Below are positions 1 through 7,360 of a DNA stretch of 22,206 bases, piece after piece (positions within the stretch are counted from its first letter, which is position 1; every line of letters begins with the position of its first letter). A program made the translations under genes and the position numbers. Source of the stretch: an uncultured Alistipes sp. (GTDB lineage Bacteria; Bacteroidota; Bacteroidia; Bacteroidales; Rikenellaceae); NCBI RefSeq assembly GCF_949296715.1, contig NZ_CASFQD010000045.1, forward strand, positions 1 through 22,206, given 5' to 3'. A model generated the notes under the pieces. It did no database searches. It was not told where the DNA came from and saw nothing but the letters and a program-made list of their open reading frames with translations.

Positions 1-129
1 CCTTCGTCCAACATCGCGCTGCTCAGGCGCATCGCCAAGGGCAAAGGTCTCTGGCGTGTGAACCCGGTCGTGGACCTGGGCAACGCGATCTCCATCAAGT
101 ACGGCCTACCGCTCGGCGCCCATGCGCTG
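1..129 (+). pseudogene. B3/4 domain protein, internal fragment cut at a junction
   Basis: Frame 1 is open from the first base and reads as a piece of a B3/4 domain protein, the stand-alone relatives of the tRNA-binding and editing-like domain of PheRS beta. The family signature visible is a Lys-Gly-rich turn, then NPVVDLGNAISIKYGLPLG and an Ala-His-Ala-Leu-Asp end at about residue 42. After about base 129 the frame stays open to 777, but there it is only the antisense of the helicase gene on the other strand, so the real protein similarity stops. Both ends are missing: the N-terminus lies before the window and the C-terminus is lost at the junction. The break could be a genuine rearrangement or a chimeric assembly. 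The family assignment rests on about 40 residues recognised by eye. Confidence 0.6.
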
Positions 130-750
130 GACGATGCGGCGCAGCTCCTCGCGCGGACGTGCCGCAGCGAGCGTCTCGCGGTTGCGCTCCTTGAAGAGTT
201 CGGCGCCGAGCGTGAGGATGCTCTCGCGGATGTCCCACTTGAGCCCCTCGTCGATGCGCTCCTGCACGAACTCGCCCATCCAGCGTTGCAGTTCGCGGTC
301 TGCGGCGATCTGCTCGATGAGGGCGTCGGCCCCCTGCGCCAGCACGGGCGCCGTCTCGATCTCGACCGTGTAATTCAGGTCGATGCCCAGCTCCTTGATG
401 AAGGCGCGCAGGATGCGCTGGAAGAAGGTGTCGATGGTCAGCACCGTGAAATGCGAATAGTCGTGCAGGATGTGCGAGCGCACCTCGCGGGCCCGGCTGC
501 GCACCGTCGCGGCATCCATGCCGAGTTCGTCGCAGAGTGGCCGGAGATAGCTGCTCGCGGCACCCGAGGCCAGGGCGTGGATCTCCTTCAGAATGCGCGT
601 CTTCATCTCCTCGGTAGCCTTGTTGGTGAAGGTCACGGCGAGGATGTGGCGGTAGCGCGTCGGCTGCTCCACGGTGTCGTGCACGTATTTGTAGGCGAGC
701 TGGTAGGTCTTGCCCGACCCGGCGCTCGCATTCAGAATCTTCGCTCTCAC
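106..750 (-). CDS. UvrD/AddA-like helicase, N-terminal fragment (truncated)
   Basis: N-terminal part of a superfamily 1 UvrD-type helicase, the AddA-like partner of the nuclease encoded at 1568. With the GTG start at 750 the protein begins VRAKILNASAGSGKT, so the Walker A ATP-binding loop is at residues 8-15. Motif Ia follows (TFTNKATEEM), then the TIDTFF block. The next ATG upstream, at 810, would add residues unlike the family, so GTG is preferred; a possible -7 element at 775-782 leaves a leader of about 18 bases. The frame stops at TAG (106-108) after 214 residues, whereas family members have roughly 1000. Walker B, motifs III-VI and any C-terminal nuclease are absent. The last few residues lie at the junction with the B3/4 fragment, so truncation there, not a natural end, is likely. 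On its own this fragment cannot be an active helicase. Confidence 0.8.
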   Translation of the reverse strand: MRAKILNASAGSGKTYQLAYKYVHDTVEQPTRYRHILAVTFTNKATEEMKTRILKEIHALASGAASSYLRPLCDELGMDAATVRSRAREVRSHILHDYSHFTVLTIDTFFQRILRAFIKELGIDLNYTVEIETAPVLAQGADALIEQIAADRELQRWMGEFVQERIDEGLKWDIRESILTLGAELFKERNRETLAAARPREELRRIVQRMGAER

Positions 751-774
751 TCTCCGAAAAGTCGTTTCAGGAGC

Positions 775-782
775 TAAAATTA
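775..782 (-). promoter_or_regulatory. Candidate -7 element for the helicase gene
   Basis: Read on the minus strand this is TAATTTTA, one base off the Bacteroidetes TAnnTTTG consensus. It would start transcription near 768, about 18 bases before the GTG at 750. No TTTG box is seen at the expected -33 distance, so support is weak. Confidence 0.3.
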
Positions 783-825
783 CAAAACAAATCCCGAACG
801 GCCGTGGCATTTGGGGATATTTTCG

Positions 826-833
826 TAAATTAG
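826..833 (+). promoter_or_regulatory. Candidate -7 element for the GIN protein/nuclease operon
   Basis: TAAATTAG is one base off TAnnTTTG. Transcription would begin near 840, giving a short leader to the ATG at 858 and leaving almost no room for the ATG at 846. Together with 775-782 it makes this gap a divergent promoter region. Confidence 0.35.
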
Positions 834-857
834 CGGACGAAAAAAATGTTTCCAGAG

Positions 858-1562
858 ATGAAAAAACTGTTTTTCAGCATCGTGATGATTGCCGCGGCAC
901 TCGGTGTCCGGGCGCAGGAGACGGCTTCGGCCGCCGGGGAGAAGAGCGAGTGGCTGCCGGCCTTTACGCGCATCGAGGCGAGCGGTTCGTTCGACGTGGT
1001 GCTCGAGCGCGTGCCCGACAGCGAGGCCCCGAAGATCGTCTACGACACGAAGGGTTCCTATACGACGAAGTTCCACGCCGAGGTCAAGGACCGCGTGCTC
1101 CACATCCGCGAGCGGACCGATACGCGCCGTCCCGAACGCACGCAGGTGCGCGTCTGCTACAATACGCTCTCGTCATTTGCGATGACCGACGCGAAGGTGT
1201 CGCTCGCCGACACGCTGCGCCAGTCGCTGCTCGATGTCGCGCTCGACGGCAACGCCATGCTCGACGGGGCGGTCGAGGTGCAGGACCTCGATCTGAACGT
1301 CTCGGGCAAGGCTTCGGCCCTGCTCGGCGGCAGCGCCCGCTACCTGACGCTCCAGGCGTCGGGCGGCAAGGTCAATGCCGCGGAGCTGGAGACCATGTCG
1401 GCACGGGTCAATGCCCAGAGCAGCGCCGAGGTCCGGGTCTGGGTTACGGACCGGCTCGAGGCGCGGACCTCGACCGGGGCGGTGCTCCGCTACAAGGGTG
1501 ATCCGGCTGTCATCCGCACCTCGCAGAAGTTCATGGCCGGGGAGATCAAGCCCCTCGAATAG
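858..1562 (+). CDS. Secreted GIN-domain (DUF2807) protein
   Basis: A 234-residue exported protein of the head GIN domain family, putative auto-transporter adhesin-like beta-helix proteins common in Bacteroidetes with no settled biochemical role. The start MKKLFF gives a clean signal peptide: Lys-Lys, a hydrophobic core and an Ala-Xaa-Ala type cleavage site (V-R-A before Q). An in-frame ATG at 846 adds four residues and is less likely given the candidate promoter at 826-833. The mature part begins with the family's FTRIEASGSFDVVL stretch and then runs as repeated short beta-strands rich in A, S, L and V (ALDGNAMLDGAVEV, LDLNVSGKASALL, LTLQASGGKVNA). It lies 5 bases before the AddB-like gene and is probably co-transcribed with it, although the two have no obvious functional link. 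Confidence 0.85.
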   Translation: MKKLFFSIVMIAAALGVRAQETASAAGEKSEWLPAFTRIEASGSFDVVLERVPDSEAPKIVYDTKGSYTTKFHAEVKDRVLHIRERTDTRRPERTQVRVCYNTLSSFAMTDAKVSLADTLRQSLLDVALDGNAMLDGAVEVQDLDLNVSGKASALLGGSARYLTLQASGGKVNAAELETMSARVNAQSSAEVRVWVTDRLEARTSTGAVLRYKGDPAVIRTSQKFMAGEIKPLE

Positions 1563-1567
1563 GCCGC

Positions 1568-4435
1568 ATGAAGGGCTTTCTGGAGGAGGTTGCCGCGGAC
1601 CTCTACGCCCGCTGCGGGGAGGAGCTGTCGGAACGGGAGGTGCTCTTCCCGTCGCGGCGTGCGCGGCTCTTCTTCACCGAGGCGCTGGCCCGCATCGCGC
1701 GGCGCCCGATGTGGCAGCCTGCGTGGGTGACCGTCGACGACCTGATGACCGAAATCTCGGGTCTGGAGACGGGTGACCGCGTGCGTCTCGTCACGGAGCT
1801 CTACAAGGTCTATTCGCGCTACCATGACGAGCCCTTCGACCGCTTCTACTTCTGGGGCGACATGCTCCTCACGGACTTCGATACGATCGACAAGTACCTG
1901 ATCGACGCCCGCGAGCTCTTCCGCAACATCTCGGATATCAAGGAGATCGAGGCCGACATCTCCTACCTCACGCCGCGGCAGCTGCAAATCCTGCGCTTCT
2001 GGTCGACGCTCGGCCCCGAGGCCGACCTTTCGGAGGAGAAACGCCGCTTCCTGGCCATCTGGAAGACACTCTATCCGATTTACGGGGAGTTCCGCGCCCG
2101 CCTTGCGGAGCTCGGCATCGCCTACAACGGCATGGTACAGCGCGCCGCCGCGGAGCGTATCCGCACGGGAGAATTCTCTTTCGACCGGCCGCGGCGCTTT
2201 GTCGTTGCGGGCTTCAACGCCCTCTCGGAGTGTGAAAAACGGCTGTTCCGCTTCCTCGCGACAGCTGCCGAGGCCGATTTCTACTGGGACAGCGACGATT
2301 ACTACGCGAACAACCCCGAGCGGGAGGCCGGGATGTTCGTGCGCGAAAACCTCGCGCTCTTTCCGCCGCGCGCCGGTGCCGTGTCGCACGACAACATGGC
2401 CCGGCCGAAGCGGCTCACGGCCGTCGCGGCCGTCTCGAACGCCGTGCAGTGCAAGTATGCCGCCGAGCTGCTGCGGCAGCTGCTCGCCGAACGGCGCCGC
2501 ACCGAAGGCCCCGATGCCCGGCTGGGCCGCGAGACGGCCGTGGTGCTCACAGACGAGAACCTCCTGCTGCCGCTGCTCTACGCCCTGCCGGCGGAGATCG
2601 GGCGCGTGAACGTCACGATGGGCTATCCGCTGCGGGCGAGCCTGGCCTACACCTTCGTCGAGCGCCTCGTCGGGCTGCAGGCCCACCGCCGCCGCAGGGG
2701 CGACGACTGGAGCTTCTACCACAGCGACGTGGAGGGGCTGCTGGCCCATCCCTACGTTGCGGAGAGCGACGCTGCGCTGACCCGTGCGATGCAGGAGGAG
2801 ATCGTGCGCGAGCGCCGCATCTCGGTCGATGCCGCGTGGCTCGGACAAAATGACCTGCTGCGGATGCTCTTCACCCCGGCCGGGGAGTGGCACGCGCTGT
2901 CGGACTACCTGCTGCAATGCATCGGCGCCGTGGCACGGTGCCCTTACGAGGGCGACGACGCCCGGCAGCGCGTCGAGTTCCTGGCCGTGCTCTCCGAGGA
3001 GATCACCAAGCTACGCAACTCGCTCGACGCGTGCGACATCGGGTTGACGGCAGAGGTCTACGCCTCGCTGCTGCGCCGCCACCTGCAGACCGTCCGCATC
3101 CCGTTCGAGGGCGAACCGCTCGAGGGCATCCAGATCATGGGCATCCTCGAGACGCGCAACCTCGACTTCGAGCACGTGCTGCTGCTCTCGATGAACGACG
3201 ACAATTTCCCCGGCAACCTCACGGGACAGGGGTCGTTCGTCCCCTATAACCTGCGTGCGGCCTTCTCGCTGCCCACGCCCGAGCACCACGAAGGGGTCTA
3301 CGCCTACTATTTCTACCGCCTGATCCAGCGCGCGTCGGACATTCGGATGCTCTATTGCGCCCATGCCGACGACAAGTCCACGGGCGAGCCGAGCCGCTAC
3401 ATCCACCAAATAGATTACGAGAGCGGCATTCCCGTTGCGCGGGTCGAGGTCGGCGTCGACGTGAACCTCGCCGAGACGGCTCCCATCGAGGTGGCGAAGG
3501 ATGCCGCCGTGATGGCGTCGCTCGAACGCTTCGTCTCGCCCGGGAGTGCGGCGACGCTCTCGCCGACGGCCTTTTTCCGTTACGTGGCCTGCCCGCTGCG
3601 CTTCTACTTCCACTCCGTGGCGCGGCTGCGCGTCGACGACGAGGTGAGCGAGGAGATCGACGCCCCGATGTTCGGCACGCTCCTCCACGCCGCGGCGCAG
3701 GCGCTCTACACGCCCCTTGTGGGGGAGCATGCCCCGGGTGAGACGCTGCGGGCGCTGCTCCGCACGGATGCCGTCGACCGGGCCGTGACGCGGGCGATCA
3801 ACGACAACTACCTGCGCGACGAGCACGCCACGGCCGACGACTATACGGGCAATCTGCTGCTCGTGCGCGACATCGTGACGCGCTACCTGCGCGGCGGGGT
3901 GATGTCCTACGACGCCGCACACGACGCCTTCACGGTCGAGGCGCTCGAACAGCAGGTGGCGCATGCCTTCCCCTTCGATGCGGGCGGCCGGCGGCTGGAG
4001 ATGAAGTTCGCGGGCGTCGCCGACCGCATCGACCGCCTCGACGACGGCTCGCTGCGCGTCGTGGACTACAAGACGGGGGCCGCACACCTCGATTTCGACG
4101 GCGTGGAGAGCCTCTTCCGCGGTACGGGCAAACAGCGGCTTTCGAACATCCTCCAGACGCTGCTCTACGCGATGATCCTCCACCGCACGCGCGGTGTCGA
4201 TGCCGTGCCGACGCTCTATTACGTCCGCAACATGCACCGCGGGGAGTACTCGCCGCTGCTCGTCGACCGCGAGACGGGGCTCTGCGGCGCGGGCTACTCG
4301 CTCTATGCCGCACGCTTCGAGGAGCTGCTGCGCGAGACCCTTGCCGAGCTGTACGACCCGGCGACACCCTTCCGGCAGTGCGACGATCCGGATACGTGCC
4401 GGTTCTGTGATTTCAACGTGATCTGCAAACGGTGA
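1568..4435 (+). CDS. AddB-like PD-(D/E)XK nuclease with iron-sulfur Cys motif
   Basis: A 955-residue protein of the AddB/RecB-nuclease type, expected to work with the divergently encoded UvrD-like helicase in processing double-strand DNA ends. The N-terminal part (LFPSRRARLFF onward) is a helicase-like fold without a Walker A motif, as in Bacteroidetes homologues. The C-terminal nuclease is well defined: an entry Cys at C675 in ACPLRFYFH, a GTLLHAAAQ helix with the family His, D819 in GVADRID, and D833/K835 in VVDYKTG. The end carries C944-x2-C947-x5-C953, which with C675 matches the four-cysteine iron-sulfur staple of AddB nucleases. All catalytic residues are present, so this half of the complex looks intact although its helicase partner is cut off at the window edge. 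Bacteroidetes annotation usually calls such genes PD-(D/E)XK nuclease family protein. Confidence 0.88.
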   Translation: MKGFLEEVAADLYARCGEELSEREVLFPSRRARLFFTEALARIARRPMWQPAWVTVDDLMTEISGLETGDRVRLVTELYKVYSRYHDEPFDRFYFWGDMLLTDFDTIDKYLIDARELFRNISDIKEIEADISYLTPRQLQILRFWSTLGPEADLSEEKRRFLAIWKTLYPIYGEFRARLAELGIAYNGMVQRAAAERIRTGEFSFDRPRRFVVAGFNALSECEKRLFRFLATAAEADFYWDSDDYYANNPEREAGMFVRENLALFPPRAGAVSHDNMARPKRLTAVAAVSNAVQCKYAAELLRQLLAERRRTEGPDARLGRETAVVLTDENLLLPLLYALPAEIGRVNVTMGYPLRASLAYTFVERLVGLQAHRRRRGDDWSFYHSDVEGLLAHPYVAESDAALTRAMQEEIVRERRISVDAAWLGQNDLLRMLFTPAGEWHALSDYLLQCIGAVARCPYEGDDARQRVEFLAVLSEEITKLRNSLDACDIGLTAEVYASLLRRHLQTVRIPFEGEPLEGIQIMGILETRNLDFEHVLLLSMNDDNFPGNLTGQGSFVPYNLRAAFSLPTPEHHEGVYAYYFYRLIQRASDIRMLYCAHADDKSTGEPSRYIHQIDYESGIPVARVEVGVDVNLAETAPIEVAKDAAVMASLERFVSPGSAATLSPTAFFRYVACPLRFYFHSVARLRVDDEVSEEIDAPMFGTLLHAAAQALYTPLVGEHAPGETLRALLRTDAVDRAVTRAINDNYLRDEHATADDYTGNLLLVRDIVTRYLRGGVMSYDAAHDAFTVEALEQQVAHAFPFDAGGRRLEMKFAGVADRIDRLDDGSLRVVDYKTGAAHLDFDGVESLFRGTGKQRLSNILQTLLYAMILHRTRGVDAVPTLYYVRNMHRGEYSPLLVDRETGLCGAGYSLYAARFEELLRETLAELYDPATPFRQCDDPDTCRFCDFNVICKR

Positions 4436-4505
4436 CGCGGCAGCCGGATTCCCGCCCGTCGCGGCCCGGGTTTTCCTCTTTTTGGGGCTTGTCTCCGTTG
4501 CCATG

Positions 4506-4540
4506 AAAAACCCCGCAGCCTTCGAGGTTGCGGGGCCTTT
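4506..4540 (-). terminator. Convergent terminator after the HAD gene
   Basis: A 10-bp stem, CCCCGCAGCC and GGTTGCGGGG with one G-T pair, closes a TTCGA loop at 4511-4535. On the minus strand it is followed by five T (4506-4510), a good intrinsic terminator for the operon ending at 4586. On the plus strand only CCTTTG follows, so it is weaker for the nuclease gene. The rest of the 150-base gap shows nothing else. Confidence 0.8.
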
Positions 4541-4585
4541 GTATCGGGAGGGTCCGGTGCGGCCGGAATCCCGTTTTTTCCACAG

Positions 4586-5227
4586 TCAGAGCCTTACGCG
4601 GACGTAGGCCGCGCCGCTGCGGCGGGCCGCTTCGAGTCCGATCTCCGAATCCTCGAAGATGAGCGTCTCGGCGGGCGTGCATCCCTCGCGGCGCATCGCC
4701 TCCAGGAAGCAGTCCGGGGCCGGCTTCGGCGTCGGGATGTCGAGCCCCGAGAGGATGCCGTCGACACGCCCCAGCGGGGCGTCGTCCTCTCCGCTCACTC
4801 CGTTCTCCTTGTCCGCCCCGTTCGCCCCCTCTGCCGGAGCCTCTCCGGCCGGGCCGCCGATCCCGAGGTGGCGCATGACGTGCTCGATGTTGGCGCGGCT
4901 GCCCGTCGAGACGATCCACACCCGGCCGCCGTCGCGCTGGAACGAGCGGCAGAAGTTCCACAGCGGTTCGTTGAGCCGCACGGTGTCGAAATAGTCGGGG
5001 TAGAGGGCGATCTTGCGCAGCCGCAGCCGCTCGCGCTCCGCAGCGTCGGCGATGCCCAGCCGCGTGAGGAACTCCTCGCAGCGCATGCCGAAGTAGCGGG
5101 CCGCGTACTCCTCTTCGGTGAGCGTGTAGCCCGCCTCGCGGAGCGTCTGCAGATAGGCCAGCGTATTGGCGCGCCGCGTGTCGGCCAGCGTGCCGTCGAA
5201 ATCCAGCAGGATGAGTTTCAGTTGCAT
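4586..5227 (-). CDS. HAD-family phosphatase (phosphoglycolate phosphatase/beta-PGM-like)
   Basis: A 213-residue cytosolic HAD hydrolase, subfamily with an alpha-helical cap. The four motifs are all visible: I is DFDGT with nucleophile D9 and acid D11, II is the Ser of VSTGS, III is the Lys in TPKPAPDCF, and IV is the acidic FEDSEIGLEAA. The substrate cannot be read from the sequence; small phosphorylated sugars or phosphoglycolate are typical. Unusual is a loop of about 30 residues after the HLGIGG segment, rich in Gly, Ala, Glu and Asp (GEAPAEGANGADKENG), absent from ordinary family members and probably a disordered surface insertion. The gene lies 58 bases after the M23 gene and before a terminator, so it is likely the last gene of the 7260-4586 operon. 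Confidence 0.85.
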   Translation of the reverse strand: MQLKLILLDFDGTLADTRRANTLAYLQTLREAGYTLTEEEYAARYFGMRCEEFLTRLGIADAAERERLRLRKIALYPDYFDTVRLNEPLWNFCRSFQRDGGRVWIVSTGSRANIEHVMRHLGIGGPAGEAPAEGANGADKENGVSGEDDAPLGRVDGILSGLDIPTPKPAPDCFLEAMRREGCTPAETLIFEDSEIGLEAARRSGAAYVRVRL

Positions 5228-5285
5228 GGGCGGATCGTTTTTTTTCGGGGTTCGGAGGTGCGGTGCGGCCGACGGTTTCGGGGCG

Positions 5286-6236
5286 TCAGTCGAAGGACTG
5301 CATGCCCGACTGGGCGATGCGGATCATCCGCTGGTACTCCGTGGGCGAGAGCTCCATGAAGAAGTAGTGGATCGGATCGACGCGCATGCCGTTCAGGCGC
5401 ACCTCGTAGTGCAGGTGCGGGGCCAGCGAGAGGCCCGTGTCGCCCGACAGGGCGATGATGTCGCCGCGGCGCACGCGCTGTCCCTTGCGGACGTTGATCT
5501 TCGAGAGGTGGCTGTACTGCGTCTGGTAGCCGTTGCCGTGGTCGATGATGACGGTCTGCCCCTGCGTCGAGTGGCGCAGCGCCACGCTGCTTACGGTGCC
5601 GTCGGCCGTGGCGAAGACGCGCGATCCCTCGGGAATGGTGTAGTCGACGCCCTGGTGTGATTGCAGGGTCTTGTAGAAGGGATGGATGCGCATGCCGTAG
5701 GAGGCCGTGAGCAGCGTCAGCTGCTTGTTGATGACGGGCTGGATGGCCGGGATGTTGTTGCAGCGGCGCCCCGTCGAGTCGATCCGCGCCTGCAGGGCGA
5801 GGTAGCTCGCGGCCAGGCGGTCGAGCCGCCCCTCCATGTCGGCCACGCGCTCGCGCAGCTCACGCTTGAGCTGGCGCGTCGAACGGCCGACGATACGCTC
5901 GTAGGTGGCCGCCTGCTTCGTCTCGTACTCCGTGTCGAAGTCGTAGGGGTCCGACTCGAAGAGGATGCGGAAGACGCTGCGGTCGCGGGCCGAGAGGTTG
6001 TCCACGACGTGCATGAGCGAGTCGTAGCGCGCCTCGAGTGCCGCATATTCGTTGCGCAGACGGTCGGTCGAGTGTTTGAGCGAGTACTCGAACGGCGTGT
6101 CGAAGAAGATCGAGAAGCCGAGGTAGTACAACACCGCGACCCCGAACCACACGAACAGGTGGACCGTCGCGCGGATGAGGCGCTGGCGGCGGCGTTTGCG
6201 GCGGCGGAGCCGTTTGAAATCCTTTTTGCCCGTCAT
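5286..6236 (-). CDS. Membrane-anchored M23 (LytM-type) peptidase, downstream copy
   Basis: A 316-residue peptidoglycan endopeptidase candidate. A strongly basic N-terminus (residues 9-22, mostly Arg and Lys) precedes one membrane segment at about 25-45, which places the rest in the periplasm. Residues about 55-155 are charged and helical and may form a coiled coil. The C-terminal M23 domain has the zinc and catalytic residues: H194 and D198 (HQGVD), H243 (YSHL), and H274-x-H276 (HLHYEV). The catalytic set is complete, so an active enzyme is expected rather than a LytM activator without zinc. It starts one base after the stop of the upstream M23 gene, so the pair is translationally close. Overall length and domain order match Bacteroidetes M23 peptidases. 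Which cell-wall cross-link it cuts is unknown. Confidence 0.9.
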   Translation of the reverse strand: MTGKKDFKRLRRRKRRRQRLIRATVHLFVWFGVAVLYYLGFSIFFDTPFEYSLKHSTDRLRNEYAALEARYDSLMHVVDNLSARDRSVFRILFESDPYDFDTEYETKQAATYERIVGRSTRQLKRELRERVADMEGRLDRLAASYLALQARIDSTGRRCNNIPAIQPVINKQLTLLTASYGMRIHPFYKTLQSHQGVDYTIPEGSRVFATADGTVSSVALRHSTQGQTVIIDHGNGYQTQYSHLSKINVRKGQRVRRGDIIALSGDTGLSLAPHLHYEVRLNGMRVDPIHYFFMELSPTEYQRMIRIAQSGMQSFD

Positions 6237-6237
6237 G

Positions 6238-7260
6238 TCAGTAGACTTCGAAGTTGGTCTCGCGCATGCGCTCCATCAGGTCGTTGTACTCCTCGGGCGT
6301 CATGTCGCGGTTGAAATAGTTGATCGGGTTGACCGGCACGCCCTTGTGTATCACCTCGTAGTGGAGGTGGGGGCCCGTCGAGCGGCCCGTATTGCCGGTC
6401 CGGGCGATGGTCTGCCCGCGCTTGACCTTTTCGCCCGGTTCGACGAGCACTTCGTTCAGGTGGGCGTAGCGGGTCTTGTAGCCGAAGCCGTGGTCGATGA
6501 GCACCTGCCGTCCGTATCCGCCGTTGAAGCCCGTGGCGGCGGCGATCTGCACCACGCCGTCGCCCGTGGCATAGACCGGCGTGCCGCGGTCGCAGCCGAA
6601 ATCGATTCCATTGTGAGCCTGCACGCGGTGCAGCACGGGGTGGTAGCGGCGCGGCGAGAAGGCGCCGATGTGGTTGTTGTGCAGTGCCGAGCGGTCGATG
6701 GGCCAGATGGCCGGCACGGCCGCCGCGAGCTGCTCCTTGTCCTGCGAGAGGGTCTGCAACTCGTCCATCGAGACCGACTCGAGGTAGAGCGTGCGGGCCA
6801 GGGCGTCGAGCTGCCGCCACGTCGAGATCATCAGCGGCGCGAAGTCGTCCTCCTCGAGCGGCGCGTATTTCGAGGCGGGGTAGGGCTGCCAGACGCCCGG
6901 CAGCGAGAGCGTGTCGGTCGAGAAGAGCGGGCGGTAGACGTAGTTGTCGCGATGACGCACGGCGTCGACCTTGCGCTGGGCCGTGCGGATGCGCTCCTGC
7001 AGGATGCGGTAGCGGATGATCAGCTCGCGGTTGTCGCGGTTGATGCGGTAGATCTTCGGTGTGTAGAAGAAGTAGGAGAAGAGGACGTTGGCGATCGAGA
7101 CGAGGATGAATCCGATGAGGATTTTGCGGATCAGGCGGTAGGTGCGCAGCCGGAACGCGGCGCTCACGACCTCGCGTGTCAGCACCTGCGCCTCGTGCGT
7201 GAGCACCTGTGCCTCGTGTGTGAGGCGCCGGGTGGCGGATGTCTCCTCTTTTTGCGTCAT
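6238..7260 (-). CDS. Membrane-anchored M23 (LytM-type) peptidase, upstream copy
   Basis: A 340-residue paralogue of the next gene. The start MTQKEE at 7260 is chosen because the longer frame to 7350 would run through the promoter at 7290-7297. The cytoplasmic N-terminus holds a heptad repeated twice exactly and once loosely (LTHEAQV, LTHEAQV, LTREVVS; residues 13-33). One membrane segment follows at about 46-66, then a charged helical region. The peptidase domain keeps H216 and D220 (HNGID), H267 (YAHL) and H298-x-H300 (HLHYEV), all residues needed for zinc binding and catalysis. Both copies end in a similar tail (P-I-N/H-Y-F then TPEEY or SPTEY), consistent with a tandem duplication that has since diverged. 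Role inferred: peptidoglycan remodelling at the inner membrane face of the periplasm. Confidence 0.9.
   Translation of the reverse strand: MTQKEETSATRRLTHEAQVLTHEAQVLTREVVSAAFRLRTYRLIRKILIGFILVSIANVLFSYFFYTPKIYRINRDNRELIIRYRILQERIRTAQRKVDAVRHRDNYVYRPLFSTDTLSLPGVWQPYPASKYAPLEEDDFAPLMISTWRQLDALARTLYLESVSMDELQTLSQDKEQLAAAVPAIWPIDRSALHNNHIGAFSPRRYHPVLHRVQAHNGIDFGCDRGTPVYATGDGVVQIAAATGFNGGYGRQVLIDHGFGYKTRYAHLNEVLVEPGEKVKRGQTIARTGNTGRSTGPHLHYEVIHKGVPVNPINYFNRDMTPEEYNDLMERMRETNFEVY
7162..7224 (-). repeat. 21-bp tandem repeat coding a heptad, two full copies and one loose
   Basis: On the minus strand two adjacent 21-base units encode LTHEAQV, and a third diverged unit encodes LTREVVS. The two good copies differ only at synonymous positions, so the peptide is kept while DNA drifts. 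Confidence 0.75.
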
Positions 7261-7289
7261 CGGTGGAATTTTCTCTCTCGGCAATGGTG

Positions 7290-7297
7290 CAAATTTA
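7290..7297 (-). promoter_or_regulatory. Promoter -7 element for the M23-M23-HAD operon
   Basis: Minus-strand TAAATTTG matches TAnnTTTG exactly. About 19 bases upstream lies GTTGC, a near match to the -33 TTTG. Transcription would start near 7283, some 23 bases before the ATG at 7260. Confidence 0.7.
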
Positions 7298-7309
7298 GCT
7301 TTAATTGTG

Positions 7310-7317
7310 TAATTTTG
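7310..7317 (+). promoter_or_regulatory. Promoter -7 element for alaS
   Basis: TAATTTTG matches TAnnTTTG exactly and would start transcription near 7324, leaving a leader of about 37 bases. The -33 region of this promoter falls on the -7 element of the divergent M23 promoter, so the two are likely to compete. There is no Shine-Dalgarno site before the ATG, only A-rich DNA, as usual in this phylum. Confidence 0.7.
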
Positions 7318-7360
7318 CAACCCGAACCGAATAACGCGGAAAACAAACAAAACGGTATAT

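Noticed and set aside
58..777. Long plus-strand frame of 239 codons at the left end
   Set aside because: Only the first 24 or so residues look like a protein family (B3/4). The rest is the antisense of the UvrD-like helicase, whose motifs on the minus strand are unmistakable.
7171..7225. Mobile element or CRISPR-like repeat inside the M23 gene
   Set aside because: The repeat is in frame and encodes a heptad within the protein, so it is an internal coding repeat.
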